NCBI GenBank assembly: GCA_016719645.1
Contig: JADJYS010000004.1
Location: forward strand, 1 to 64,000
Origin: a bacterium
Lineage (GTDB): Bacteria; Krumholzibacteriota; Krumholzibacteriia; LZORAL124-64-63
Direction of reading: 5' to 3'
Length of the DNA: 64,000 nucleotides
Shown piece by piece: positions 9,683-19,220 of this stretch. Both the position numbers and the translations under genes were made by a program. The notes under the pieces are model-generated. The model saw only the letters and a list, made by a program, of their open reading frames with translations. It was not told the origin of the DNA and searched no databases. Position 1 is the first letter of the stretch; the number at the start of each line of letters is the position of its first letter.

Positions 9683-9996
9683 GTCTGTGGTCCTTTCCCG
9701 AGGGTTACTGCGAGACGTGTCAAGTTAGGACTCGCAACGATTAGAGTGGAAAGGAAACGACGATCCAACTGGCGGGGAATCTATTGTAACATGCAGCGCT
9801 GGTTTCCCCAACGATAAATGACAATCGGTCAGCAATCATGATACGGTAAATCAAGAACCGCCATCTCCGCTATTGAGTGATTTTGGATATCATTCCCTGG
9901 TAATGCGAGCATCCTCAACACGTTGACGAACAACTGCCCATTTCGTAAGATGGTGAACAGTCGGCCCCCGCCACATGCTCAACGACGGGATGTGCC
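9683..9996. other. Divergent intergenic region, AT-richer; candidate promoter at 9783-9811
   Basis: There is no gene in these 314 bases, which separate the minus-strand C25 gene from the plus-strand PEGA/Omp28 gene. On the minus strand TACAAT (9783-9788) with TTGGGG 17 bases upstream (9806-9811) is a plausible promoter for the C25 gene, leaving a ~95-base leader. I could not pick a promoter for the plus-strand gene. Confidence 0.45.
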
Positions 9997-11681
9997 ATGG
10001 CTCCGCGTCATCGCCCGGCCATCGCTCTGGTTGTGTCGTTCATCTGTGCCCTGTGCCTGTCGTGCGGGCGCGAGGCGCCCGTGGGCGAGGTCCTGGTCAC
10101 CTCCGTGCCCGCAGGCGCTGCGGTCCTCGTCGACGGGGCCGCGACCGGCGAGACGACGCCCGCCTCCCTGCTGCTGGGCGTCGGGCCGCACCGGATCGCC
10201 GTCGACCTGATGGGCCACCTGGCGACGCCGGCGTCCCTCGATGTCGCGGTGATCGCGGGCGCTTTCGCGACGGCCGACTTCGCGCTGGACGCCCTGGGCG
10301 CCCTGGCCGTGAGTTCGGACCCCGCCGGCGCCGCGATCCTGCTCGACGGGGCCGAGACCGGGCACGTCACGCCGCACACCTTCGACGTCGTGGCCGGCGA
10401 CCATCTGGTGGAACTGCGCCTGGCCGGCTACACCGATCCCCTGGAAACCCGGGAGGTGTCCGTCCTGCCCGGCGAGACCGCCTCCATCGAGGCGACGCTG
10501 CTGGCCGCCGGCGGGCTGGCGGTCACCTCGACGCCCGACGGCGCCGACATCGCCTGGACGGGCGCCGCCACCGGCCGGCTCACGCCCTGGATCTTCAATC
10601 TTCCCGTCGGCGACTACCTCGTGCAGCGTGTCGCGCCACCAACTACCTGGTCCAACCCGACGCGATCACGGCCACGGTGGCCGTCGGCGACACCGCGACC
10701 GCCGAGTTCACGCTGACCGCCCTGAGCGACACCGGCACACTGGACGTGACCTCGATGCCCCCGGGCGCCGAGGTGTGGCTGGACGGCGAGGCGACCGGCC
10801 TGGTCACCCCTTGCTCGTTCACGCGGCCGGCGGCGAGCGTCGAAGTCTCGGTCGCGCTCGCCGGCTTCCACGCTCCCGCGCCGTTGATCCGCGACGTGAC
10901 GCCCGGCGCAGTCGTCGACGCCCACTTCACGCTGACCGCCCGCAAGGTGGTCCTGTTCGAGACGGCCTCGGGCGTCAACTGCGTGGGCTGCCCGGCCATG
11001 AACACCGTGCTGAACAACCTCGAGACGTCCGGCGGCTACGGGCACGACCGCGTCGTGAGCATCAAGTACAGCGTGCCCATCGGCGGCTACGACCCCCACT
11101 ACGCCGCCAACCCGGCCGACAACATGGACCGCCTGACGTACTACCACGACAACACGGCCTGGGACTGGGCCTGCCCGACTCTCTTCTTCGAGGGCGACCT
11201 GGTGGTCGCGCCCAACGGCTACCCGGACTACGGCGGGATGGTGGGCCTGCTCGACGCGGCGCTGGCCGAGGATCCGGGGTTCGCCGTGGTCGTCGAGGTG
11301 GCCGACTTCCACGCGGCGAGCCTCGCGGTGTCCGTCACGGTGACGGCGGCGCGCGCCGTCACGACGCCGCAGCCGCGCCTGCACCTGGCGATCGTGGAGA
11401 ACCCCGTGGTCTACGGCACGCCGCCGGGCAGCTACGGCGAGACCGTGTTCCACTGGGTGATGCGCGAGTTCACGACGCTGACGCCCGCGCCGCTGCCCCT
11501 GGCGGCCGGCCAATCACGGGCCTACAACTTCACGATCCCCTCCGCCCCAGACTGGGTCGCCACCAACCTGGCCGCGATCGCCTTCGTCCAGGGCCAGACC
11601 ACGCTCGAGATCCTGCAGGCCGGAGCCGCCTTCGCCGGCACAGACCGCCAGTCGCCGACCACCGGGAGGAACCACCCTTGA
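9997..11681 (+). pseudogene. PEGA-repeat lipoprotein with Omp28-like thioredoxin-fold domain, frameshifted
   Basis: A lipoprotein signal (lipobox LSC, lipidated Cys at about residue 23) is followed by four PEGA repeats, each with a TSxPxGAxVxxDG-ATGxxTP pattern. Then comes an Omp28-like domain with a CVGC redox motif (ETASGVNCVGCPAMN). The frame breaks near 10621-10640: PEGA repeat 3 runs off at DYLVQ in frame 1 and resumes in frame 3 with NYLVQPDAITATVA. A single-base deletion explains this. The rest is open to the stop at 11679-11681. PEGA repeats usually bind cell wall or form surface stalks; Omp28 proteins are surface lipoproteins. The stop overlaps the TTG start of the next gene, so the two are translationally coupled. 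Confidence 0.75.
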
Positions 11682-13741
11682 AGCGCACCCCGACCGCAAC
11701 CGCCCTGCTCGTCCTGATCCTGGCCGTCGCCGCCGCCGCCCATCCGATCCCCCGGACGGTCCTGCTCGAGACGTTCACGAACATCAGCTGCGCCGGCTGC
11801 GCGACCGCCAACCCGGTCACGGCCGCGGCCATGGCCGAGCACGGCCGCCACGAGCTGCTCAACGTGCAGTACCACGTCAACTGGCCGCACCCCGCCGACC
11901 CCTTCTACCTCGTGGCGCCCGCCGAGATCTGGGGACGCGTCCAGGCCTACGGCTTCCAGAACGTGCCGGAGCTGTACACCTGCGGCGCGAACACGCCGCC
12001 GCCCGGGGACGCCGCGGCGCTGGCCGCCGCCGTGGGCGCGGCGCGCGACCGGCTGTCCCCGCTGCGCGTGGTCGTGGCCTCGCAGTGGAACGGCACGACC
12101 CAGGTGACGGCCACCGTGGGCGTCAAGGCCGTGGCCGCGCCGCCGGCCGGCACCCTGAAGCTGCGCGTCGCGGTGGTCGACGAGCTGGAGACCTTCGCCT
12201 CGCCGCCCGGCAACAACGGCGAGACCGCATTCCACTGGGCTCTGCGCGACCTGGCGCCGACCGACGCCGGCACCGCCTTCACGATCCAGTCCGGCGACTC
12301 CCTGGTCTTCCAGCTGCCGATCGCCGTCGATGCGGCGTGGTACGACACCGACCTGCACGTGGTCGCCTGGGTGCAGGACGACGCCAGCCTGGAGATCCTG
12401 CAGTCCGGCAGCGACCTGCCCCGCGACGCCTACGCCGCGGCCTTCTACTCCGACCGCTACGCCGCGGTGTCCCCGGTCGGCACGCTGATCAGCATGGAAG
12501 GCTGGCTCGACAACCTCGGGCTGTCGTCCGACACCTACGACATCCACCTGGATGTCGCGACCCCCGGCTGGTCCGTCTCCGCGTGCGTGGGCAGCACCTG
12601 TTACCCGCCCTGGGTGACGGACGTCAGCGCGACGCTGGCGCCCGGCGTCGAGCAGCACCTCGGCGTGAACGTGCTGCCGACGACCGCCGGCGCCACCGGC
12701 GAGATCACCGTCACGGTCACCAGCCGCGGCGACCGCGACCACGTGTTCGTCCGCACGTTCCGCGTGATCACCCCGGGAGCCGCGGTCCTGCTGGTCGACG
12801 GCGACCCGTCGCATCCCTACCTGCCCTACTTCTCGGCCGCGGTCGGGACCGCCGGCCGGACCTGGTCCGCCTGGGACCGCGCCGTCTGCGGCCTGCCCAC
12901 GGCCGCCGACCTGGCGTGGTTCGACGTGGTGGTCTGGAACGCCGGGCTCGCCGTGCCCGCCCTGCCGGCCGCGGAGCGCGCCCTGCTCGAGTCCCACCTC
13001 GACGCCGGCGGCGAGCTGCTGCTCTCGGGACAGGACCTCGCCTTCGACCTCTGCGCTCCCGACAGCCCCAACGGCGGCCCCGCGGCGCAGGCGTGGTACG
13101 AGGCGGCCACCGGCGCGTCCTTCGTCGCCGACGACTCGTACGACACCTCCCTGACCGGCGCCGCGGGGGATCCCGTCGGCGACGGCCTGGCCTTCGCCAT
13201 CGCCGGCGGGGACGGCGCCAACAACCAGGGCTACCCGGACCAGCTCGCCGCGGCCGCCAACGCCCGCGCCTGCCTGCTCTACGCCCCCGGCAAGACCGCC
13301 GCCGTGCGCTTCGGCCGCGGCGACGCCCGCATCGTGACCCTGGGCTTCGGCTTCGAGGGCGTCGCCACCGCCGCCCACCGCGCCGCGCTGATGGACCGGA
13401 TCCTGGACTGGCTGCAGGATGAGACGGTCGCCGCGCCGCCGGCCCCGCCGGCCGCGATCCTCGCGACGGTGGCCGCCCACCCGAACCCGTTCAACCCCTC
13501 CACGACCCTGCGCTTCACGTTGGGCGGAGACGCGCCCGCCGTCGCGGTGACCGCGACGGTCCACGACGTGGAGGGCCGCCTCGTGCGCACGCTCTGGCGC
13601 GGCCCGCTGGCGCCCGGCGAGCGGACCCTGGTCTGGGACGGCGCGGACGACCGCGGCGCGCCGGTCGCCGGCGGCGTGTACCTGGCCTCGGTGCGGACGG
13701 CCGACTCGGCGGCCACGGTGAAACTCGTGTTGGTGAAGTGA
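11678..13741 (+). CDS. Secreted Omp28-related protein with CxxC motif and sorting-type tail
   Basis: The 687-residue protein begins at TTG 11678, which overlaps the previous stop as TTGA and has a GGGAGGA site seven bases upstream. A signal peptide (ALLVLILAVAAAAHP) leads into an Omp28/thioredoxin-fold domain with CAGC (TFTNISCAGCATANP), a middle Ig-like region, and a flavodoxin-like segment starting AAVLLVDGDPSHPY. The C-terminal tail has HPNPFNPSTT, WDGADDRG, GVYLASV and KLVLVK. It pairs with the preceding Omp28 gene and the TlpA-like gene after it, giving three redox-type thioredoxin folds in a row. The substrate is unknown. Family assignment is firm; function is inferred. Confidence 0.85.
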   Translation: MKRTPTATALLVLILAVAAAAHPIPRTVLLETFTNISCAGCATANPVTAAAMAEHGRHELLNVQYHVNWPHPADPFYLVAPAEIWGRVQAYGFQNVPELYTCGANTPPPGDAAALAAAVGAARDRLSPLRVVVASQWNGTTQVTATVGVKAVAAPPAGTLKLRVAVVDELETFASPPGNNGETAFHWALRDLAPTDAGTAFTIQSGDSLVFQLPIAVDAAWYDTDLHVVAWVQDDASLEILQSGSDLPRDAYAAAFYSDRYAAVSPVGTLISMEGWLDNLGLSSDTYDIHLDVATPGWSVSACVGSTCYPPWVTDVSATLAPGVEQHLGVNVLPTTAGATGEITVTVTSRGDRDHVFVRTFRVITPGAAVLLVDGDPSHPYLPYFSAAVGTAGRTWSAWDRAVCGLPTAADLAWFDVVVWNAGLAVPALPAAERALLESHLDAGGELLLSGQDLAFDLCAPDSPNGGPAAQAWYEAATGASFVADDSYDTSLTGAAGDPVGDGLAFAIAGGDGANNQGYPDQLAAAANARACLLYAPGKTAAVRFGRGDARIVTLGFGFEGVATAAHRAALMDRILDWLQDETVAAPPAPPAAILATVAAHPNPFNPSTTLRFTLGGDAPAVAVTATVHDVEGRLVRTLWRGPLAPGERTLVWDGADDRGAPVAGGVYLASVRTADSAATVKLVLVK

Positions 13742-13764
13742 GAGCGGAGACGTGAACCACGGTT

Positions 13765-13798
13765 GACCGCGACGAAGGGTCGACCGCGACGAAGGGAC
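13765..13798 (+). repeat. 17-bp tandem duplication before the TlpA-like gene
   Basis: Two adjacent 17-base copies (13765-13781 and 13782-13798) differ at one base. Each copy contains GAAGGG, so the second copy supplies the ribosome site of the gene at 13807. The duplication may alter ribosome-site spacing. Confidence 0.7.
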
Positions 13799-13806
13799 CT
13801 CTCGTG

Positions 13807-14400
13807 ATGGCCCTGCGCCCCGGGTTGTTGCCGCGGCCGGCGATCCTGCTGCCGGCCGTGCTGTTGTCGGCGCTGCTGATCGGCGCCGGCGCCCATGCCC
13901 ACGCCCTCGCCGTGCCCGACTGGACCCTCGCCGACGTGCAGGGCCGGCCGGTGACCCTGCACGACGAACTGGAGCGCGGCCCCGTGGTGCTCTCCTTCTG
14001 GGCGCTGTGGTGCGGCCCCTGCCTCAAGGAGCAGGCCCACCTCGCCAAGCTCGCGACCGAATTGCGCGGCCGCGTGACCGTGCTGGCGGTCAACGTCGAC
14101 ACCCCGCGCAGCGTCCACAAGGTGGCGCCGTGGGTGACGGCCAGGGCTACGACGACCTGAAGGTCCTGCTGGACACCTCCGGGGACGTCCAGCGCATCAT
14201 GCAGGTCGGCGGGACGATGCCCGTGGTGATGGTCTTCGACACCGACGGCCGCGAGGCCTACCGCCACACGGGCTACGACGCGGGCGACGAGATCCACCTG
14301 CGCGACGAAGTGCACCGCCTGCTGGAGCGCGGCGACGGCGGCGCGCCCGCCGCGCCTGCCACGGCTGCCGCGGGCGACACGGGCGGCGGCGCCGGGTTCG
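13807..14400 (+). pseudogene. TlpA-like thioredoxin protein, frameshifted
   Basis: A signal peptide or anchor (LLPAVLLSALLIGAGAHAHA) leads into a thioredoxin/TlpA domain with the redox motif WCGPC (FWALWCGPCLKEQAHL). The frame ends early at 14160 (TGA), but the neighbouring frame continues the fold perfectly (GYDDLKVLLD, then the cis-Pro region GGTMPVVMVFDTDGRE). One base is missing near 14130-14150. The end is uncertain: an Ala/Gly/Pro-rich linker follows and runs into the DUF6029 coding frame without a stop, so these two could be one fused gene. The ATG at 13807 is preferred over the GTG at 13804. It sits in a cluster with two Omp28 genes, which suggests a role in extracytoplasmic thiol chemistry. 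Confidence 0.7.
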
Positions 14401-15804
14401 CTCCAGGTCAGCAACCGCCTGGAGTATTCCTACAGCACGGAGTCCGAGCGCGAGATCGTCGAGAACTGGCTGGACACGGCCTACACGCGCGGCCGGCTGA
14501 CCCTGGGCGCGCTGCTGGACGCCCGCCAGCCGGCCGAGGAGGGCGACCGCGCCAACGACCTGCGCCACCGCTTCGCCGAGTACCGGGGCGACGGCGTCGC
14601 GGTGCGGGCCGGGCACTTCTACGGGATGTTCGGGCGCGGCATGCTGTTCGCCGCCCGCGAGGACCGCACGCTGCGCATCGACACGGCGCTCGACGGCCTG
14701 CTGGTCCGCGCGAACGGGGCAGGCTGGCGCGCCGCGGCGTTCAGCGGCGCCCCCCGCGCGCTGGCCCTGGACGTCCGCGGCCTCGACCTCGAGGTCGACC
14801 CGCTGGCCGGCGGCAGCCTGGGCGCCTCGGCGATGACCTGGGCCGGCCCGCAGACCCCGGTGCGCGACGGCGCCCTGCTGCGCGACTACGCCCTCTCCGG
14901 CCGCGCCTCGCTGGCGCGCGGCGGCGCCAGCGCCTACGCGGAGTTCGCCTCGCAGCGCACCTGGGGCGACGACGGCGCCGGCGCCTGGAAGGAATTCTGG
15001 GGCCACGGCTTCTACGCCGGCGCCGCCGGCGCGGCCGGCCCGCTGAGCTTCTCCGGCGAGGTCATGGACTACCACCGCTTCGCGGTCCTGGACGGGGCCG
15101 ACGGCCGCACCACGCTCAACAACCCGCCGTCGCTGACGCGCGAGCACCTCTACAACCTGCTGAACCGCAACCCCTACCTGCGCGACGCCGACGACGAGCG
15201 CGGCTGGCAGGCCGAGGCCGCCTGGGCCGGCCCCCGCGGCTGGGGCGCGCTGCTCAACACCAGCCGCATCGAGAACCAGAACGACGTGCGCCACTTCCGC
15301 GAGCACTACGCCCAGGTCCAGCGCGAGGACTGGGGGCCCTTCATGCTGCGCGCGGGTCTCGACCTGCGCGACGTCTTCAGCAAGGGCCTGCAGCGCGACG
15401 AGACCTTCACCACCCTGGTCGGCGAAGCCCTCTGGCACGCGACCGCCGTGGATTCCTGGTCGCTGAAGGCGGAGCACCAGCACGTCGAGGACACCGGCAC
15501 GCCCCACGGCGGCCTGGGCGAGTTCGACCGGCAGTTCTTCACGCTGGAGTACGCCCACGCCGGGCAGTGGACCCTGAGCGCCATGCTCGAGACGAACAAC
15601 AAGTACGCCGCCCAGCGCGAGTTCCTGGAGGGCGCCGGCCCCTACCCCGCCCTCCAGGCCGTCCGCACGCTGCAGGACGGCTCGCTGCTGTCACTCTGGG
15701 CGGGCAAGCGGCTCGGGGGGTACGTTTGCGCGGGAGGGGTCTGCAAGTACGAGCCGGCGTTCGAGGGCGTCGAGCTCTTCGCCACGTTCCGGCTGGACCC
15801 CTAG
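14401..15804 (+). CDS. DUF6029-like outer-membrane protein, 5' end unresolved
   Basis: A beta-rich protein of about 467 residues whose alternating aromatic strands and final FATFRLDP fit an outer-membrane barrel. It resembles the DUF6029 family, which is found beside Omp28/TlpA genes. The first clear homologous-looking residues are LQVSNRLEYSYS at 14401; no good start codon or signal peptide lies directly upstream in this frame. Either a second indel near 14395 fuses it to the TlpA-like gene, or its true 5' end has been lost. The first ATG in frame is only at 14602, inside the conserved part, so that start would truncate the protein. The stop overlaps the end of the convergent membrane-protein gene. 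Confidence 0.6.
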   Translation, partial: LQVSNRLEYSYSTESEREIVENWLDTAYTRGRLTLGALLDARQPAEEGDRANDLRHRFAEYRGDGVAVRAGHFYGMFGRGMLFAAREDRTLRIDTALDGLLVRANGAGWRAAAFSGAPRALALDVRGLDLEVDPLAGGSLGASAMTWAGPQTPVRDGALLRDYALSGRASLARGGASAYAEFASQRTWGDDGAGAWKEFWGHGFYAGAAGAAGPLSFSGEVMDYHRFAVLDGADGRTTLNNPPSLTREHLYNLLNRNPYLRDADDERGWQAEAAWAGPRGWGALLNTSRIENQNDVRHFREHYAQVQREDWGPFMLRAGLDLRDVFSKGLQRDETFTTLVGEALWHATAVDSWSLKAEHQHVEDTGTPHGGLGEFDRQFFTLEYAHAGQWTLSAMLETNNKYAAQREFLEGAGPYPALQAVRTLQDGSLLSLWAGKRLGGYVCAGGVCKYEPAFEGVELFATFRLDP

Positions 15805-16277
15805 CGCCGGCGGCGCAGGGCCAGCCACATCTCGAACAGTCCCAGCACGACGACCAGCACCGACGCCAGCACGAACATCCTCAGCCCCGGCCCCGGCTTG
15901 ACCGAAGCCAGGTCGAACAGGCCCAGGAAGCTGACGCTCGCGCCCCGGATCATCCGGAAGGCGGCTCCGGCCACCGCGCACATCACCGCGCCGGTGAGCA
16001 GGTGCACGGCGGCCGCGATGTCGCGGCGGTTGGTGCGGGTGGCGACCGTGACCGTGGCGGCCACCATGCCGGCCAGCGTGACCGCCAGCAGCATGGCGGC
16101 GCCGGGGCTGCGCGAGATCCTGACCAGGGCGAAGGCGCGGCCGCTCGCCCAGGGCAGGGTCAGCGAGTAGGTCGCCAGCAGGAACGACGGGATCAGGCCG
16201 AGCAGGGGCAGCAGGGCCACCTGGCGGCGGGTGGCGCGGCCGAGCCTCGCGGCGCCGCGGACGATCCTCTCACGCAT
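15801..16277 (-). CDS. Hypothetical membrane protein (four transmembrane helices)
   Basis: A 158-residue protein with four hydrophobic segments (about 20-42, 58-80, 88-110, 130-152) and basic ends (RRQ, final RRRR). I recognise no domain. It is the last gene of a minus-strand operon after the RDD protein (9-base gap) and the M1 aminopeptidase. Its 3' end overlaps the convergent DUF6029 gene by four bases. Confidence 0.7.
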   Translation of the reverse strand: MRERIVRGAARLGRATRRQVALLPLLGLIPSFLLATYSLTLPWASGRAFALVRISRSPGAAMLLAVTLAGMVAATVTVATRTNRRDIAAAVHLLTGAVMCAVAGAAFRMIRGASVSFLGLFDLASVKPGPGLRMFVLASVLVVVLGLFEMWLALRRRR

Positions 16278-16286
16278 GTCGACTCC

Positions 16287-17087
16287 TCAGGGTGCGTCGG
16301 GTTCGTTGTCGATCGGCAGCGCCGGCGCGGGATCCCGCACCACGACGGTCCCGGCGATCCGGTCGTGGATGGCCTGGCGGTTGGGGTGCCAGGCCGCCTC
16401 CAGGAACCCCAGCATGGCCGTCGCCGCGCTGGCGCTGTAGCCGCCGGCGCGGCCGAAGCAGTCCCACCACGACAGCGGCCGCCCGTCGAGGCGCACGACC
16501 CGGGTCCGCAGGAGCGACTTGCCCGGCGTGCGGCCGCGGCCCAGCCGCGTCACCGCCGTGAACCAGGCGACGGACAGCAGCCCCGCGTTGAAGAGGTTCG
16601 CCATGCCGCCCATCAGGGCGCCGGTGCCGACCTTGAGCCCCTGGTTCTCGGACGCGGGCACGATCGTCGGCTCGCCGTTGGCGACGACCAGTTCCAGCTC
16701 GCCTTCGGGATTCAGGTGCTTCCACAGGGCGGCGGCGCCGTCGTCGCGCAGGATGGCCGTCGACTCCTCGTCCAGCAGGTCGGGGTCGCGCTCGACCATG
16801 ATCGCCAGGAACCGCCCCCCGACGTCGGCGTAGAGCGCGGGGCGCTCGGCCTCCGGCGCGGCCCTGGCCGCCCGCAGGTCGGCGAACAGGCGCCCGTCGC
16901 GGCGGTGGAAGCTCAGCGCGGTCAGGCCGACGAACAGCGCGACGATCAGGACGCCGACCAGCGCCAGATCGACGACGAAGGCCGCCGCGCGCCGGCGGAA
17001 CGAGGCCAGCGGCCGCCCGAGCAGCGCCGGCTCGATCCGGTACGGCTCGTCGGTCACGATGCGCCGGCGCGCGCGGAGGCTGAGCAC
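16287..17087 (-). CDS. RDD-family membrane protein
   Basis: The 266-residue protein has the RDD fold signature: RRAAAFVVDLALV at the first helix and, near the C-terminus, GRGRTPGKSLL with a following helix. A long insert between the first two helices holds an acidic ~90-residue soluble loop. The GTG start at 17087 is chosen because GGGAGGT lies just upstream and translation then begins 14 bases after the M1 aminopeptidase stop. RDD proteins are integral membrane proteins, some acting as sodium/proton antiporters; the role here is unknown. Confidence 0.75.
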   Translation of the reverse strand: MLSLRARRRIVTDEPYRIEPALLGRPLASFRRRAAAFVVDLALVGVLIVALFVGLTALSFHRRDGRLFADLRAARAAPEAERPALYADVGGRFLAIMVERDPDLLDEESTAILRDDGAAALWKHLNPEGELELVVANGEPTIVPASENQGLKVGTGALMGGMANLFNAGLLSVAWFTAVTRLGRGRTPGKSLLRTRVVRLDGRPLSWWDCFGRAGGYSASAATAMLGFLEAAWHPNRQAIHDRIAGTVVVRDPAPALPIDNEPDAP

Positions 17088-17101
17088 GTCGACCACCTCC
17101 C

Positions 17102-19126
17102 TCAGCGGACGATGGCGAACTTCAGGACGGACGACGAGGCGGCGCCCGTCAGGCGCGCCCAGTACACGCCCGAGGGCACGGCGCGGCCCTCGTCGTCGCG
17201 GCCGTCCCAGAGCGTTTCGCGTTCCTCCAGCGAGACGCCGACGGCCGCCACGTCGCGCCGGCACAGGCGCCGGCCGGCCGCGTCGAAGATCTCCAGGTCG
17301 AGGTCCGCCGCCTCCTGCTGCAGGTAGACCAGCGCGACCACCCCGTTGAAGGACGGGTTGGGGTACGACCGCAGCAGGCGCAGCGGGTCCGCGGTCGCGG
17401 CGGCCGCCCGCCAGGCGACCCAGCCCAGGGGGTCGAGCTCGGCCGACTGCACCTCGGTGGTGAAGTCGAAGTTCTGCGTCGTCTGGTCGCCGACCAGGCG
17501 CACGGTGCGCCACTCCTCGCCCGCCTCGGTCGTCACCCGCACCGGGTAGACGTTGTCGAAGGCCACCCCGCTGACGTCGCGCAGGCGGACCTGCAGGCGG
17601 GTGCCGGCGCCGGCCGTCCCGTCCGTCACCGCGGTCGTGAACTCCAGGTGCGGGACCGTCGTCGCGTGCAGCCAGGGGTCGAAGAAGGCGGCGAGGTCCT
17701 GCCCCGCGTGCTGCGAGGCGAGTTCGATGAACATCTCGGTGTCCACCACGCCGTGCAGGCGCTCGGACGAGGTCCAGTCGGCGAGCAGCGCGAAGAAGTC
17801 CTCGTCGCCCATGCGGCCGCGCAGCATGTGCAGGATCCAGGCCCCCTTGTCGTAGACGACCTGGTCGAGGATCGGGAAGGAGTCGTAGACCGGCGTCTCG
17901 CCGATCCAGTCCGACGACCAGCGCTTGCTGCGCATCCAGGGGAAGTAGCCCAGCGTGCCGTCGGGGGCCAGGCCGTGCAGGTGCTCCATCCACAGCGCTT
18001 CGAAGTAGGTGGCGAAGCCCTCGTTGAGCCAGATGTCCGGCCAGCCGCGCGGGGTCAGCGCGTCGCCGAACCACTGGTGGGCCAGCTCGTGCACCACGAT
18101 CCAGTCGTAGTGGTTGTTGCCGCGCAGCAGGTTGCGGCCGTAGCTGGTGACGGTCTGGTGCTCCATCGCGCCCGAGCTCATGTTCAGGAACTCCGCGTGC
18201 CCGTACTTCTCGTCGGCGAAGGGGTAGCGCCCGACGAGCTCCTCGAGGGCGCCGATCATGTCGCAGAGGGGGGCGAAGTCGGTCTGGGCCGCGGTGAACT
18301 CGTCCGGGTGCACCCAGTGCCGCAGCGTCACGCCGCCGGCGTCGGTGGCGCAGGGGCCCCCGAACTCGGCGTAGGCGCTCAGGGCCACCGACACCAGGTA
18401 GGTGGCGACGGGGTAGTCCTCGCGCCAGACGCGGGTGAGCGTGCCGTCGCCGTGGTCGACCTCGCCCACGAGCGTGCCGTTGGAGACGGCGGTCAGGCCG
18501 GCGGGGGCCGTGATCTCGACCCGGCAGCGGGCCTTGTCGTCGGGCCGGTCCTTGCAGGGCCACCAGGTGCGGGCCGCGTCGGGCTGGCTCATGCTGGCGA
18601 TGACGGGGTCGGTATCCTCGGGGAAGTCCCAGTACCAGAGGCTCAGGCCCTCGCGTTGCCGCAGCGGCAGCGCGTTGCCGAAGGACACCACGACGCTGTC
18701 GACCGCCGCCTCGCGCTTGGCGGGAACGGTGATGCGCAGCGCGCCGCCCGCCTGGACGAACGGCAGCGCCGAGGCGCCGTCGGTCACGCCCGCGACCACG
18801 GGGCCGACGCAGTCCAGCACCAGCACGCCCTCGTAGTCCACCCCCGGCACGTAGGTGACGGTGACGACGCCCTGGTAGGAGGCGACCGCGGGGTCCAGGG
18901 ACAGCTGCAGCCGGTAATCCCGCACGTCGTAGTCCTCGCCCGCGAGCGAGGTCTTGTCGCCGGCGGCGCCGGCCGTCGTCAGGCCGGCCTTGGCGCGGGC
19001 GAGGCAGCCCGGGTCGGCGGGCCCGGGCGACGCCGCGGACGCGGCCGCCGGGGTGGACAGCGCGAGCAGGGACCAGGCCGCCGTCGCGCAGACGAGGGCC
19101 GCGGGCAGACCGCGAAATCGGGACAT
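17102..19126 (-). CDS. Secreted M1-family zinc aminopeptidase with sorting-type tail
   Basis: An extracellular aminopeptidase. The zinc site is HELAH (H346, E347, H350) with the third ligand E369 in WLNEGF, and the exopeptidase motif appears as SSGAMEHQT. The start at 19126 has GGAGG six bases upstream and opens a signal peptide (AAWSLLALSTPAAASA). The C-terminal tail has YPNPSFNG, LWDGRDDEG, SGVYWARL and a terminal FAIVR, a variant of the shared sorting-type domain. It heads an operon with the RDD and four-helix membrane proteins. A second M1 enzyme with the same tail is encoded at 49.7-51.7 kb. Confidence 0.9.
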   Translation of the reverse strand: MSRFRGLPAALVCATAAWSLLALSTPAAASAASPGPADPGCLARAKAGLTTAGAAGDKTSLAGEDYDVRDYRLQLSLDPAVASYQGVVTVTYVPGVDYEGVLVLDCVGPVVAGVTDGASALPFVQAGGALRITVPAKREAAVDSVVVSFGNALPLRQREGLSLWYWDFPEDTDPVIASMSQPDAARTWWPCKDRPDDKARCRVEITAPAGLTAVSNGTLVGEVDHGDGTLTRVWREDYPVATYLVSVALSAYAEFGGPCATDAGGVTLRHWVHPDEFTAAQTDFAPLCDMIGALEELVGRYPFADEKYGHAEFLNMSSGAMEHQTVTSYGRNLLRGNNHYDWIVVHELAHQWFGDALTPRGWPDIWLNEGFATYFEALWMEHLHGLAPDGTLGYFPWMRSKRWSSDWIGETPVYDSFPILDQVVYDKGAWILHMLRGRMGDEDFFALLADWTSSERLHGVVDTEMFIELASQHAGQDLAAFFDPWLHATTVPHLEFTTAVTDGTAGAGTRLQVRLRDVSGVAFDNVYPVRVTTEAGEEWRTVRLVGDQTTQNFDFTTEVQSAELDPLGWVAWRAAAATADPLRLLRSYPNPSFNGVVALVYLQQEAADLDLEIFDAAGRRLCRRDVAAVGVSLEERETLWDGRDDEGRAVPSGVYWARLTGAASSSVLKFAIVR

Positions 19127-19220
19127 GGCGTCCTCCGGGACCAGGGGATGATGTCCCGCAAGATACCCCGGATCGGGGGCCGGAGACAACCCGGATCCGG
19201 GGCGTCGCCGGCTCTGGCGG

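Noticed and set aside
5417..9817. 1466-codon open frame opposite the C25 protease
   Set aside because: It is antisense to a gene with clear motifs; its translation is rich in repetitive His/Arg/Gly/Val from reversed GC-rich codons and has no domain.
9975..11681. Long single open frame from 9975 as the PEGA/Omp28 gene
   Set aside because: Its first ~220 codons are nonsense; the PEGA repeats are in the frame starting 9997, so a frameshift is needed.
14158..14160. TGA in the TlpA-like gene as a selenocysteine codon
   Set aside because: It is not next to a Cys motif, and the conserved thioredoxin sequence continues in a different frame, so a frameshift explains it better.
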